Assembly: GCA_036847185.1 (NCBI GenBank)
Contig: DAIUAM010000026.1
Location: 1 to 46,050 of the forward strand
Source of the DNA: UBA4738 sp002413305
GTDB taxonomy: Bacteria > Actinomycetota > UBA4738
DNA: 46,050 bases
Reading direction: 5' to 3'
Each line of letters starts with the position of its first letter. Positions within the stretch are counted from its first letter, which is position 1. Below, piece by piece: positions 6,800 to 15,486 of the stretch. Made by a program: the position numbers and the translations under genes. The notes under the pieces were generated by a model. It was given only the letters and a program-made list of their open reading frames with translations, ran no database searches and was not told where the DNA came from.

Positions 6800-8128
6800 C
6801 TACAGCAGCGGCAGGTACCGCTCCAGCTCGTACGGCGTCACGTAGGCCTTGTAGCCGTCCCACTCCTCGCGCTTGTTGCGGATCAGGTACTCGAAGACGT
6901 GGTCGCCGAGCGTCTCCCGCACCAGTTCCGAGCGCTCGGTGGCGGCGATCGCTTCGAACAGATCCTCGGGGAGCGATTCGATCCCGGCGGCGCGGCGTTC
7001 GTCCTCGCTCATCTCGTAGATGTTGTTCGACGCCTCCGGCGGGAGCTCGTACTCGTGCTCGATGCCGGCCAGGCCTGCGGAGAGCATGCACGCGAACGCC
7101 AGGTACGGGTTGCACGCGGGGTCGGGGGAGCGGAACTCGATGCGCGTGGCCTCCTCCTTGCCGGGCTTGTACATCGGCACCCGGACCAGCGCGCTGCGGT
7201 TCCGGCGCGCCCAGCAGATGTAGACGGGCGCTTCGAACCCCGGCACCAGGCGCTTGTAGGAGTTCACCCACTGGTTGGTGATGAGCGTGATCTCCTTGGC
7301 GTGCCGCAGGATCCCCGCGATGTAGGCCTTGCCGGTCTTGGACAGGTGGTACTCGTCGGTGGGGTCGAAGAACGCGTTGCGGTCGCCCTCGAACAGGGAC
7401 TGATGGGTGTGCATGCCGGATCCGTTGACGCCCATAACCGGCTTCGGCATGAACGTGGCGTACACGCCGAACTCCTGCGCAGCCTCCTTGACCGTCAGGC
7501 GATACGTCATGACGTTGTCGGCCATGGACAGCGCGTCGGTGTACCGGAGGTCGATCTCGTGCTGGGACGGCGCCACTTCATGGTGCACGTACTCGACCGG
7601 GATGCCCATCCGTTCGAGGTACTCCACGGTGCGCTTGCGGTAGTCGGTGGCCACGTCGAGCGGGGTGAGGTCGAAGTACGAACCGTTGTCCAGGAACTCC
7701 GTCCCCTGCGAGTTCTTGAAATAGAAGTACTCGAGCTCCGGCCCGACGTAGAACGTGAACCCGAGCTCGGCAGCGCGGTCCAGCTGCCGCTTCAGTACGT
7801 ACCGGGGGTCCCCATCGAACGACGCACCGTCGGGCTCCTTGATGTCGCAGAACATCCGCGCGGCCTGGCCTTCGGCGCGCCAGGGGATGATCTGGAAGGA
7901 GGACGGGTCGGGGAAGGCGACCATGTCGGATTCCTGGATGCGACTGAACCCTTCGATCGCCGAACCGTCGAACCCCATCCCTTCGCTGAACGCGCCCTCG
8001 AGCTCCTGCGGCGTGATGGCGAAGGACTTCAGGCTCCCCAGGACGTCGGTGAACCAGAGCCAGATGAACTTGATCCCGCGTTCCTCGACCGTCTTGAGGA
8101 CGTATTCGGCTTCGTCGCTCGGTGGCAT
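6800..8128 (-). CDS. glutamine synthetase, short type I (GlnA2-like)
   Basis: ATP-dependent condensation of glutamate and ammonia to glutamine. The 442-residue protein shows the beta-grasp start, the GFDGSAIEGFSRIQESDM motif (residues about 50-67), the NGSGMHTHQSL active-site stretch (AVMGVNGSGMHTHQ in context) and RIEFRSPDPACNPYLAFA. Length and the lack of a typical NLYDLPPEE adenylylation segment fit the alpha-type GS found as GlnA2 in actinobacteria; the equivalent region reads NIYEMSEDERR. It starts at ATG 8128. A GlnR-type half-site pair lies about 60 bases upstream. The gene leads an apparent operon with nadE. Assignment to GlnA2 rather than another GS paralogue is inferred from length and neighbourhood. 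Confidence 0.92.
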   Translation of the reverse strand: MPPSDEAEYVLKTVEERGIKFIWLWFTDVLGSLKSFAITPQELEGAFSEGMGFDGSAIEGFSRIQESDMVAFPDPSSFQIIPWRAEGQAARMFCDIKEPDGASFDGDPRYVLKRQLDRAAELGFTFYVGPELEYFYFKNSQGTEFLDNGSYFDLTPLDVATDYRKRTVEYLERMGIPVEYVHHEVAPSQHEIDLRYTDALSMADNVMTYRLTVKEAAQEFGVYATFMPKPVMGVNGSGMHTHQSLFEGDRNAFFDPTDEYHLSKTGKAYIAGILRHAKEITLITNQWVNSYKRLVPGFEAPVYICWARRNRSALVRVPMYKPGKEEATRIEFRSPDPACNPYLAFACMLSAGLAGIEHEYELPPEASNNIYEMSEDERRAAGIESLPEDLFEAIAATERSELVRETLGDHVFEYLIRNKREEWDGYKAYVTPYELERYLPLL

Positions 8129-8188
8129 GGTGTTCGAGACCTCCCTCGCTCGGCGTGAGCAAGGGTAGAACGCGCCGCCGGTTGGACC

Positions 8189-8204
8189 GTTACGTCGAGG
8201 TTAA
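8189..8204 (-). promoter_or_regulatory. GlnR-like half-site pair upstream of glnA2
   Basis: The plus strand reads GTTAC, six bases, GTTAA; the minus strand reads TTAAC, six bases, GTAAC. The 11-base period and GTnAC half-site fit actinobacterial GlnR operators (GTnAC-n6-GaAAC). The pair lies 61 bases upstream of the glnA2 start. A matching pair precedes glnA1. Confidence 0.5.
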
Positions 8205-8293
8205 ATCCGCGGGGTCCGATGCTCCGTCCATCGTGCCCGCCGCGCCGCGGGAACCGAAGTCCTGGGTCGGCCGCAGTCAGCGAATGAGGCGCG

Positions 8294-9451
8294 TCAGCTG
8301 CAGGGCAGCGGCGACGGGAACGACGACTCGAACCGGTTGCGCACCCAGCAGTTCCCGATCCCGGTGCCGTCCCACAGCAGGTCCGCGCCGGGGAACGGCG
8401 CGATGGACGGATCCGGATCCGCGCCGTTCCCCGACAGGCGATTGGAAGCGATCAGGTTGCCGTCCGGGTTCGGCTCGAAGTCCAGACCGGCGCATTCCTC
8501 CGGGGAGAGATGGGTCACGACGCAGAAGTTCGTCACCGCGATTCCCAACGAGTTGTTGCCGGTGACGAGGTTGTCGGCGACCGAGTTGGCGTCGGCCGAG
8601 ACCAGAAGGATGCCGGTGCCGACAGGCACCAGGCAGACCTCACCCCCGGCGCAGGTGTTGCCCCTGTTGTTGTCGTGGACGAAGTTGTGGTCGATGCGGT
8701 TGTTCGCGTTCACGTGGGTGTCGAGGAATGGCAGGATGAAGGAGAGGATGCCGCCCGTGTTCCCGGTGGCCTCGTTGTGATCAGCCCGAACGTTCGTACT
8801 GTTCTCGATCTCGAAGCCGCTCACGTTGTCGGTCGCGACGTCGTGGTCCATACGAACATCGTGGGACTGGCCGACGTAGATGCCGGTGTCCTGTGCTCCC
8901 GAGGCGAACGAGTGGTCCACCCGGCCGAATCCGGAGTGGGACGGGAAGATCCCATACTCGAGATCGTCGCGAGTGGTGGTGCGGGTGATCCGCCAGTGGT
9001 CGACGCAGTACAGGAAGACTCCGTAGCCGCCGAAATCGTCGACCGTGAACCCGCTCACGGTGGAGCCCTGCACACGCTGCGTCGCGTCCGTCAGACAGGC
9101 CGGGTCGGCGCTCCTTGCCACCGCGATGCCCTGGTCCTGTCCGCCGGGGTTCTCCAGCAGGACGGGATGACCCGGGACGGGCTGGCCGAGCAGGCTGATG
9201 CCGTCCTTGGAAACGACCACTGCACAGAGTTCGCCCAGCTCGGTGGGACAGGGGCGACCCGCTTCGGTGTACGTGCCGGGCTCCACCAGGATGGTGTCGC
9301 CCGGGTTCGCCTGGTCCACGGCGGCCTGGATCGAGTCGCCGGGCCGCACGACGATCGTTGAGGCCGCGCGGGCGGCTCCCGGTGCCCCCAGGATGGCGAT
9401 CGCGGCTGCCAGTACGGTTCCCGCTGCACGTCGCAAGGCGATTCCGGTCAC
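8294..9451 (-). CDS. secreted right-handed beta-helix protein (NosD/pectate-lyase-like fold)
   Basis: About 385 residues with a signal peptide (positive start, then VLAAAIAILGAPGAARA). The mature part begins with a typical parallel beta-helix entry, TIVVRPGDSIQAAVDQANPGDTILVEPGTYTE, followed by many helix coils with N/D ladders such as VDHSFASGAQDTGIYVGQS, MDHDVATDNVSGFEIENS and ADHNEATGN. It contains eight or more Cys. Proteins of this fold bind or cleave polysaccharides, but no catalytic residues can be named. I chose GTG 9451 because a GGAGGAAGG lies 4-12 bases upstream and the signal peptide starts just after; an upstream ATG at 9520 would add an odd basic extension. Confidence 0.75.
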   Translation of the reverse strand: MTGIALRRAAGTVLAAAIAILGAPGAARAASTIVVRPGDSIQAAVDQANPGDTILVEPGTYTEAGRPCPTELGELCAVVVSKDGISLLGQPVPGHPVLLENPGGQDQGIAVARSADPACLTDATQRVQGSTVSGFTVDDFGGYGVFLYCVDHWRITRTTTRDDLEYGIFPSHSGFGRVDHSFASGAQDTGIYVGQSHDVRMDHDVATDNVSGFEIENSTNVRADHNEATGNTGGILSFILPFLDTHVNANNRIDHNFVHDNNRGNTCAGGEVCLVPVGTGILLVSADANSVADNLVTGNNSLGIAVTNFCVVTHLSPEECAGLDFEPNPDGNLIASNRLSGNGADPDPSIAPFPGADLLWDGTGIGNCWVRNRFESSFPSPLPCS

Positions 9452-9664
9452 TGCCTTCCTCCTTCGCTTTCGGTGGCGGGCGGGCGCGTGACAGACGGAC
9501 GCTGGCGGGCGGGGCGGCACGGAGCGACACCCTTTCTACCCCACGATCCAGAGGCTCCGCAAGGCTTCTGCCCCGTTTCTCGGACTGCTCACGTGGGTAC
9601 CTACGGGAAGCCCACTTCGCGATCTCGACCACGACAGGGCGCGCCCTTTCGAAAGGAACCTTAC

Positions 9665-9868
9665 ATGTTGCTGTCCATCGCTTTGCTGGCGCACGCCGCG
9701 GGAGGGTGTGCCACCACGCTGTGGATCATCGCCATCGTCCTCGGCATCGCCGGCATCATCACGCTCATCCGCGGCTCGGTGATCGCCGGGATCGTGCTGA
9801 TCGTCCTGGCTTTCCTGGTGGGCCCCGGGGGCTACAGCATCTTCTCGTGCGGTGGCGGCGTGAAGTAG
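9665..9868 (+). CDS. small two-helix membrane protein
   Basis: A 67-residue protein preceded by GAAAGGA 7 bases upstream of ATG 9665. Two hydrophobic segments are visible (LWIIAIVLGIAGIITLI and VIAGIVLIVLAFLV), followed by GPGGYSIF. Small actinobacterial membrane proteins with a GPGG motif after the second helix exist, but their role is not known to me. It sits between the beta-helix gene (divergent) and glnE (same direction, own promoter). Confidence 0.6.
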   Translation: MLLSIALLAHAAGGCATTLWIIAIVLGIAGIITLIRGSVIAGIVLIVLAFLVGPGGYSIFSCGGGVK

Positions 9869-9927
9869 CCGCGCCGCATGCTCTGGGTTCCACCACCGGC
9901 CGGGCCGCTCCGGGAGCGCCCGGCCGG

Positions 9928-9933
9928 TACGCT
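9928..9933 (+). promoter_or_regulatory. -10 box of glnE, leaderless type
   Basis: TACGCT ends 6 bases before GTG 9940. The spacing implies that the transcript starts at the start codon. Confidence 0.5.
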
Positions 9934-9939
9934 TCCCGC

Positions 9940-12627
9940 GTGATGACGCCGGAGATCCTCGGCCGGGCGCTGGGGGAAGCGCCGGATCCCGAGCTGGCCC
10001 GCGTAGCCGTCTCCCGCATCGGGGAGCGTCCGGCCGGACGGGACCTTCTCGAGCGCCCCGAGATCATCGGTCCCGCGGCCCGCCTGCTGGGGTTCTCCAC
10101 CGCGGCGAGCGACTTCTTCCTCGCCCACCCCGAGGAGCTCGGAGCGCTCGCCGACCTCGCCCAGCGTTCGTTGGGTGAGCTCGTCGCCGAAGCGCACGGC
10201 GATGTCGATGCCCTCGGAGCACCCCCGGGTCTCCGGCGGTTCCGCCGCCGGGCCGCCTCCCGGATCGCCGCCCGCGACCTGTTCGGGGCCGGTGTCGAGG
10301 AGATGATGGCCGAGCTCAGCGCGATGGCCGAAGCCTGTGTCCAGGTCGGGCTCGAGATCGTCCGGCAGCCGGACGATCCCCCCGCCGCCGTGATCGGGAT
10401 GGGGAAGCTCGGCGGCCGAGAGCTGAACTATTCGTCCGACGTGGACGTGCTGTTCGTGCACGGCGGGACGGGCGGCGAGGCGCAGGAGCGGGCGGCGGCC
10501 GCGGCGTCCCGGCTGATGGCGCTCCTTTCCGGCCACACCGCCGACGGCGTGGCGCTCCGGGTCGACGCGAACCTCCGGCCGGAGGGCCGGAGCGGCGTGC
10601 TTTCGCGTTCGCTCGAGTCGATGCTCGAGTACTACGGGCGCCACGCGGCAACGTGGGAGCGCCAGGCGCTGCTGAAGGCGCGTCCGGTGGCCGGTGACGA
10701 AGCGCTGGGCCGGGCCTTCGTGGAGGGCGTGGCGGCATTCGTCTACCCCGCGGTCCTCCCGGCGACCGCGATCGAGGACGTCCGCAGCTCGAAGGCCCGC
10801 ATCGAGGAGCACGTTCGCGCGCTGGGCAAGGAGCGGACGGAGGTCAAGCGGGGATGGGGGGGTATCCGCGACGTGGAGTTCGCCGTGCAGCTGCTGCAGC
10901 TGGTGCACGGGCGGCGCGACGTTCGCCTCCGCTTGCCGAACACGCTCGAAGCGCTGGCCATGCTGGCCGAGGAGGGGTACGTGGGGGCGGGGGACGCCGA
11001 GGGGCTCGCCGACTCCTACCGCTTCCTGCGCCGCTTGGAGCACCGCCTCCAGATGGTCCGCGACCTCCAGACGCACGAGCTTCCGGCAGACCGGCGCGCC
11101 CTCGGCCCGCTTGCGCGTGCCATGGGTCTCCGCGACGCCGACCATCTGCGGCAGGAGTTCGAACGGCACACCTCGCTGATCCGCGGGATGCACGAGCGGC
11201 TGTTCTACCGCCCGCTGCTCGAAGCGTTCGCCGGCCCAGCGGTCCATGCCCCTCGGCCCGGCGTCGACCGCACGGCCACCGAGGAGCTGCTCCAGGCGCT
11301 CGGGTTCGCCGACCCGCCCCTGGCGTTCGACGCGTTCGCCCGGGTGGTCAACGATTCGACGCGCTTCGGGAAGGTGCTGCGGACGCAGTTCCCGGTAGTG
11401 GCCCCGGCCATCGCGTTCGCCGCCGTGCCCGACGCCGGGCTGGTCCGGTTCGAACGCATCGCCGACGCCCTCCGGGGGGACGAACGCTTCGCCGACGCCC
11501 TGGCCGACCGGCCGGAGGCGGCCCGGCGGCTGGCCGCGCTGGCGGCCGTCAGCTCGGCGTTCGCCGACATGCTCGTGGCGAACCCGCGCCTGGCCACTGC
11601 GGTCCTCGAGCTGCCGGCGCCCGAGCGGGCACTGTTCCCCGGCGATCCGCGCGCCGAGCTGCTCCGGGTTGCGGCGGCATACGCGTCCGGCGAGGTCCGC
11701 GCACCGGCATGCGGACGGCTCCTGGCCTCGGTGGCGGACGGGCTGGTGGGGCGGGCGGTGGCGGAGGCCACGGCGACCGGCCCGTCGATCCCGATCGCCG
11801 CCATCGGCCTGGGAAAGCTGGGGAGCGAGGAGGTGTCGTTCGCCTCCGACCTCGACATCGTGTTCGTCTACGAGGGCGAAGGCGCGGAGGACTTCCATGC
11901 CGCATCCCGGATCGCCGAACGCATCCTGTCGATCGTCCGGGCGGCGGGATGGGAGGCCGACCCCGATCTCCGGCCCGAGGGACGGTCGGGCTCGCTGGCC
12001 CGCAGCATGGCCTCGTACCTGGAGTACTGGGAGCGATGGGCCGAGACGTGGGAGTTTCAGTCGCTGCTCCGGGCCCGCTTCGTGGCCGGCGACGAGGCGC
12101 TCGGCCGGCGGTTCGTGTCGAACGCGTCCGACTTCGCCTACCCGCAGCTGCTGACGTTCGAACAGGTGGCGGCGATCCGGCGGATGCGGGTGCGGATGGA
12201 GGAGGAGCGGGTCCGGCCCCGCGACGCCCGCCGGTTCCACTTCAAGCTCGGCTACGGCAGCTTGGCGGACGTCCAGTTCGCCGTGGAGCTGGCACTGATG
12301 CGACACGGGTTCGAGCACCCGCAGGTTCGAAGGACGAACACGCTGGAGGCGCTCGAGGCACTGGCCGCGGCGCGCCTGGTGGAGGACAGCGTGGCCCGGT
12401 CGCTGGGAGAGGCGTCGATCTTTCTCACCGAGATCAAGCACGCGCTGGACATCGAACGCCGCGTTGCAGTTGATTCGCTTCCCCCGACCCCGGAGGCGCA
12501 AGCGGCGCTGGGGCGGCGGCTCGGCTACGAGGATCGGCCGCGGCAGCGGCTGCTCGAGGACTACCGCCGGATCACCCGCAGGGCGCGCTTGGCGATGGAG
12601 CGCGTCTTCTACGGCGACGAAGCATGA
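9940..12627 (+). CDS. glnE: glutamine synthetase adenylyltransferase / adenylyl-removing enzyme
   Basis: GlnE attaches AMP to, and removes it from, a tyrosine of type I glutamine synthetase according to nitrogen status. The 895-residue protein has two nucleotidyltransferase domains. The first shows GMGKLGGRELNYSSDVDVLF (about residues 153-173) and the second GLGKLGSEEVSFASDLDIVF (about 622-642), each with the SDxD metal ligands. Helical regulatory segments follow each domain. The GTG at 9940 is 6 bases after a TACGCT box; ATG 9943 is the alternative. It lies between glnA2 and glnA1, the order known from other actinobacteria. The stop overlaps the next gene by 4 bases (ATGA), which indicates translational coupling. 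Confidence 0.95.
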   Translation: MMTPEILGRALGEAPDPELARVAVSRIGERPAGRDLLERPEIIGPAARLLGFSTAASDFFLAHPEELGALADLAQRSLGELVAEAHGDVDALGAPPGLRRFRRRAASRIAARDLFGAGVEEMMAELSAMAEACVQVGLEIVRQPDDPPAAVIGMGKLGGRELNYSSDVDVLFVHGGTGGEAQERAAAAASRLMALLSGHTADGVALRVDANLRPEGRSGVLSRSLESMLEYYGRHAATWERQALLKARPVAGDEALGRAFVEGVAAFVYPAVLPATAIEDVRSSKARIEEHVRALGKERTEVKRGWGGIRDVEFAVQLLQLVHGRRDVRLRLPNTLEALAMLAEEGYVGAGDAEGLADSYRFLRRLEHRLQMVRDLQTHELPADRRALGPLARAMGLRDADHLRQEFERHTSLIRGMHERLFYRPLLEAFAGPAVHAPRPGVDRTATEELLQALGFADPPLAFDAFARVVNDSTRFGKVLRTQFPVVAPAIAFAAVPDAGLVRFERIADALRGDERFADALADRPEAARRLAALAAVSSAFADMLVANPRLATAVLELPAPERALFPGDPRAELLRVAAAYASGEVRAPACGRLLASVADGLVGRAVAEATATGPSIPIAAIGLGKLGSEEVSFASDLDIVFVYEGEGAEDFHAASRIAERILSIVRAAGWEADPDLRPEGRSGSLARSMASYLEYWERWAETWEFQSLLRARFVAGDEALGRRFVSNASDFAYPQLLTFEQVAAIRRMRVRMEEERVRPRDARRFHFKLGYGSLADVQFAVELALMRHGFEHPQVRRTNTLEALEALAAARLVEDSVARSLGEASIFLTEIKHALDIERRVAVDSLPPTPEAQAALGRRLGYEDRPRQRLLEDYRRITRRARLAMERVFYGDEA

Positions 12628-13781
12628 ACGGCCCTCCCGTCCCGATCCCCGCGTACGGCCGGGGTTCGCTGGCGGAGCTCACGCCGTCGCTGTTCGCCGC
12701 GCTTCGGATCCCGGGGTTCGAGAACGCGTTGGAGGTTGAACCCTTTCGGCAGGTGAGTCTGCTGGTCATCGACGGGCTGGGATGGGAGCTGTTGCGGGGA
12801 CATCCGGAAGACGCGCCCTTCCTCCACGGGCACGCTGCCCAGGCCCTGACCACTGGGTTCCCAGCCACGACCGCGTCCAGCCTCGGGTCGATCGGCACGG
12901 GTCGGCCGCCCGGTGAACATGGCCTGGTCGGGTACTGCTTCGCGGTGCCGCCCTCAGAAGACCGGCCGATGAACGCACTGAAGTGGCAGTTGTACGGGAG
13001 CGGCCCGCAGGTGGACCTCCGGGAGGCGTTCCCGCCCGAGCTGGCCCAGCCCCGGCCGACGGCGTTCGAGCGCGCCGCCGCCGAGGGCGTCAAGGTGACG
13101 CTGATCGGGCCCGGGTATCTGGCCCGGTCGCCCTTGGAGCGGGCGGTGCTTCGGGGTGGCCGCTACCGGTTCGCGCTGGGGATGGGTGACCTGGCGTCGG
13201 AGGCAACGCGGGCATTGGGTGAGGAACGGAGCTTCACCTACGCCTACCACCCGGCGCTGGACACGACCGGCCACGTTCGGGGCATCGCGTCCGAAGCGTG
13301 GGCGCTGGAGCTTCGACACGTGGACCGGGTGGCCGCGGATATCGCTGATCGGCTTCGGCCCGGGCAGGCCATGGTGGTGACCGGCGATCACGGCATGGTC
13401 GACCTCGACCGGGCGGACCGGGTCGAGGTGGCCGATCATCCCCAGCTCATGGCCGGCGTCCGCATGCTGGGCGGTGAGGCTCGCGCCCGCCACGTCTACA
13501 CGGCCGCGCGGGCGGGCGAGGACGTGGCGGCCGCCTGGCGCGGCTCGCTCGGCGACCGGATGTGGGTTCGAACCCGCGATGAAGCGATCGCTGAGGGGTG
13601 GTTCGGCCCGATCGTCGACGACGACGTGCGCCCGAGGATCGGGGACGTGGTCGCAGCGGCGTTCGGTGCCGTCGGGGTCTTCCAGAAAGAGGTCGACTCG
13701 CGCCAGGCCGAGTTCGTCGGCCATCACGGCTCCATGACGAAGGACGAACAGCTCGTCCCCTTCATCCTGGTCCGGGGCTGA
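12624..13781 (+). CDS. type I phosphodiesterase / nucleotide pyrophosphatase family protein
   Basis: A 385-residue member of the alkaline-phosphatase superfamily. Metal and nucleophile motifs are visible: VIDGLGW (first Asp), FPATTASSLGSIGTG (Thr nucleophile region, about residue 80), a YHPALDTTGHVRG segment (Asp and His) and VVTGDHGMVDL (Asp-His). It has no signal peptide, so it is probably cytoplasmic. The ATG overlaps the glnE stop codon as ATGA, so it is cotranslated with glnE. The substrate is unknown; a nucleotide, nucleotide-sugar or phosphonate substrate is possible. Linkage to glnE suggests a conserved operon but does not prove a role in nitrogen control. Confidence 0.85.
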   Translation: MNGPPVPIPAYGRGSLAELTPSLFAALRIPGFENALEVEPFRQVSLLVIDGLGWELLRGHPEDAPFLHGHAAQALTTGFPATTASSLGSIGTGRPPGEHGLVGYCFAVPPSEDRPMNALKWQLYGSGPQVDLREAFPPELAQPRPTAFERAAAEGVKVTLIGPGYLARSPLERAVLRGGRYRFALGMGDLASEATRALGEERSFTYAYHPALDTTGHVRGIASEAWALELRHVDRVAADIADRLRPGQAMVVTGDHGMVDLDRADRVEVADHPQLMAGVRMLGGEARARHVYTAARAGEDVAAAWRGSLGDRMWVRTRDEAIAEGWFGPIVDDDVRPRIGDVVAAAFGAVGVFQKEVDSRQAEFVGHHGSMTKDEQLVPFILVRG

Positions 13782-13810
13782 GGTCGCACAACCTGGGTCG
13801 TGGTCATCAC

Positions 13811-13838
13811 GTATGGCGCCATACGTATGGCGCCATAC
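13811..13838. repeat. 14-bp perfect palindrome in direct tandem (two copies)
   Basis: GTATGGCGCCATAC occurs at 13811-13824 and again at once at 13825-13838. Each copy is a perfect palindrome, and the junction ATACGTAT makes the whole 28 bp palindromic too. It lies in the short gap between two convergent genes, upstream of a hairpin. Confidence 0.9.
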
Positions 13839-13851
13839 ACGTAGAACGTGA

Positions 13852-13880
13852 AAGGAGACCGGTGGCGGACCGGTCTCCTT
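13852..13880. terminator. bidirectional hairpin between convergent genes
   Basis: AAGGAGACCGGT, a 5-base loop, and ACCGGTCTCCTT form a perfect 12-bp stem. It lies between the pyrophosphatase stop (13781) and the glnA1 stop (13914), which converge. There is no clear T-run on either side, so it may act as an mRNA 3'-end stabiliser as well as a terminator. Confidence 0.6.
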
Positions 13881-13913
13881 CGTCACCTCTCCGTGACCGA
13901 TTTCACGGTTCCC

Positions 13914-15347
13914 CTAGATGTCGTAATAGAGCATGAACTCCCATGGGTGGGGACGGAGGCGTACCTGGTCAAGCTCGCGGGTCCGCTTGTACTCGAGCCA
14001 CGTGTCGATCACGTCCTGGGTGAACACCCCGCCCTCCAGCAGGAACGTGTGATCGGCCTCGAGTGCGTCGAGCACCTCCTCGAGCGAACCGGGGACCTGC
14101 TTGACGTTCGCCGCCTCCTCGGGCGGCAGGTCGTACAGATCCTTGTCGATCGGATCCGGGGGCTCGATCTTGTTCTTCACCCCGTCCAGGCCGGCCATGA
14201 GCATCGCCGCGAAGGCGATGTAGGGGTTGCACGACGGGTCGGGCGAACGGAACTCCACCCGCTTGGCGGCGGGGGTTTTGTAGTACACGGGGATCCGCGC
14301 GCAGGCCGAACGGTTCCGCTGCGAGTACACCAGGTTGATCGGCGCCTCATAGCCCGGCACCAGCCGCCGGTAGGAGTTCGTGGTCGGGGCGGCGAACGCG
14401 AGTAGCGCGGGCGCGTGGGCCAGCAGCCCGCCGATGTAGTACCGCGCGGTGTCCGACAGCTGCGCGTACCCCATCTCGTCGAAGAACAGATTCTCGCCGT
14501 CCCTCCACAGGCTCTGGTGCGTGTGCATGCCCGAGCCGTTGTCCTGGAAGATCGGCTTGGGCATGAACGTGACCGTCTTGCCGGCCTGGTTCGCCGTGTT
14601 CTTGACCACGTACTTGTACTTCATGACGTTGTCGGCGGTGGCCAGCAGGGTTCCGTACCGGATGTCGATCTCGGACTGCCCGGCGGTGCCGACCTCGTGG
14701 TGCTGCACCTCGACCGTGATGCCGACCTTCTGCAGGTTCAGCACCATGTCGGTTCGAAGGTCCTGGTAGTGGTCCATGGGCGGAAGCGGGAAGTAGCCCT
14801 CCTTGTACCGCGGCTTGTAGCCGAGGTTGTGGCCGCCCTCTTCGGCCCCCGAGTTCCAGGCGCCGGCCACGGAGTCGATGTGGTAATAGCCCTCGTGGCT
14901 GTTCTGGTCGAACCGGATGGAGTCGAAGATGTAGAACTCGCACTCCGGTCCCCAGTAGCTCACGTCCGCGATGCCTGTCTGGAGCAGATGGTTCTCCGCC
15001 TTCTTGGCGATCCCGCGGGGGTCGCGCGTGTACATCTCGCCGCTGACCGGATCCTTCACGAAGCAATGCAGCACGAGCGTGGGGACCTTGAGGAAGGGAT
15101 CGATGTACGCGGCTCCGGGGTCGGGGATCAGGAGCATGTCGGACTCCTGGATCTCCTGATACCCGCGGATCGACGATCCGTCGAACCCGAACCCGTCGAC
15201 GAAACCGTCCTCGGTCAGCTCGGCGATCGGTACCGAGAAGTGCTGCATGAGTCCCGGTAGGTCGCAGAACCGGAAGTCGACGATCTTCGCATCGGCATCG
15301 CTCGCGAGTGCGAGGACGTCCTGGGGCGTGGCGGTGCCTTCGGTCAT
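13914..15347 (-). CDS. glnA: glutamine synthetase, adenylylatable type I (GlnA1)
   Basis: The main ammonia-assimilating glutamine synthetase, 477 residues. It has GFDGSSIRGYQEIQESDM, DNGSGMHTHQSLW, NRSACARIPVY and EFRSPDPSCNPYIAFAAML. The segment DKDLYDLPPEEA places Tyr405 at the position adenylylated by GlnE in beta-type enzymes (Tyr397 of E. coli). ATG 15347 has a strong GAAGGAGG 10 bases upstream. A GlnR-like half-site pair lies about 84 bases upstream, in the region shared with the divergent DUF2207 gene. The 3' end is insulated by a hairpin and a palindromic repeat. Identification is secure from motifs, length and neighbouring glnE. Confidence 0.97.
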   Translation of the reverse strand: MTEGTATPQDVLALASDADAKIVDFRFCDLPGLMQHFSVPIAELTEDGFVDGFGFDGSSIRGYQEIQESDMLLIPDPGAAYIDPFLKVPTLVLHCFVKDPVSGEMYTRDPRGIAKKAENHLLQTGIADVSYWGPECEFYIFDSIRFDQNSHEGYYHIDSVAGAWNSGAEEGGHNLGYKPRYKEGYFPLPPMDHYQDLRTDMVLNLQKVGITVEVQHHEVGTAGQSEIDIRYGTLLATADNVMKYKYVVKNTANQAGKTVTFMPKPIFQDNGSGMHTHQSLWRDGENLFFDEMGYAQLSDTARYYIGGLLAHAPALLAFAAPTTNSYRRLVPGYEAPINLVYSQRNRSACARIPVYYKTPAAKRVEFRSPDPSCNPYIAFAAMLMAGLDGVKNKIEPPDPIDKDLYDLPPEEAANVKQVPGSLEEVLDALEADHTFLLEGGVFTQDVIDTWLEYKRTRELDQVRLRPHPWEFMLYYDI

Positions 15348-15430
15348 GTTTCGAGCCTCCTTCCCCGTGGCTCCCTGATTGGGATGCGTCCGAGGGTATC
15401 GAGGCGCGGTTTCCTCGAAGCTTCGTCGCG

Positions 15431-15446
15431 GTTAATTCCCTGTTAC
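15431..15446 (-). promoter_or_regulatory. GlnR-like half-site pair upstream of glnA1
   Basis: The minus strand, in the direction of glnA1, reads GTAAC, six bases (AGGGAA), TTAAC. This fits the GTnAC-n6-GaAAC layout of actinobacterial GlnR sites with one half degenerate. The site ends 84 bases from the glnA1 start and 40 bases from the divergent GTG at 15487. Confidence 0.55.
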
Positions 15447-15473
15447 GAAGTTCGCGGGGCCGCCCCAAGTCCG

Positions 15474-15479
15474 TAGAGT
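15474..15479 (+). promoter_or_regulatory. -10 box of DUF2207 gene, leaderless type
   Basis: TAGAGT ends 7 bases before GTG 15487. It suggests a leaderless transcript and supports this start over the GTG at 15478. Confidence 0.45.
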
Positions 15480-15486
15480 GCCAATC

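Noticed and set aside
9832..12501. 889-residue open frame on the minus strand opposite glnE
   Set aside because: It lies wholly antisense to glnE, has no family motif, and its length follows from codon bias in GC-rich DNA.
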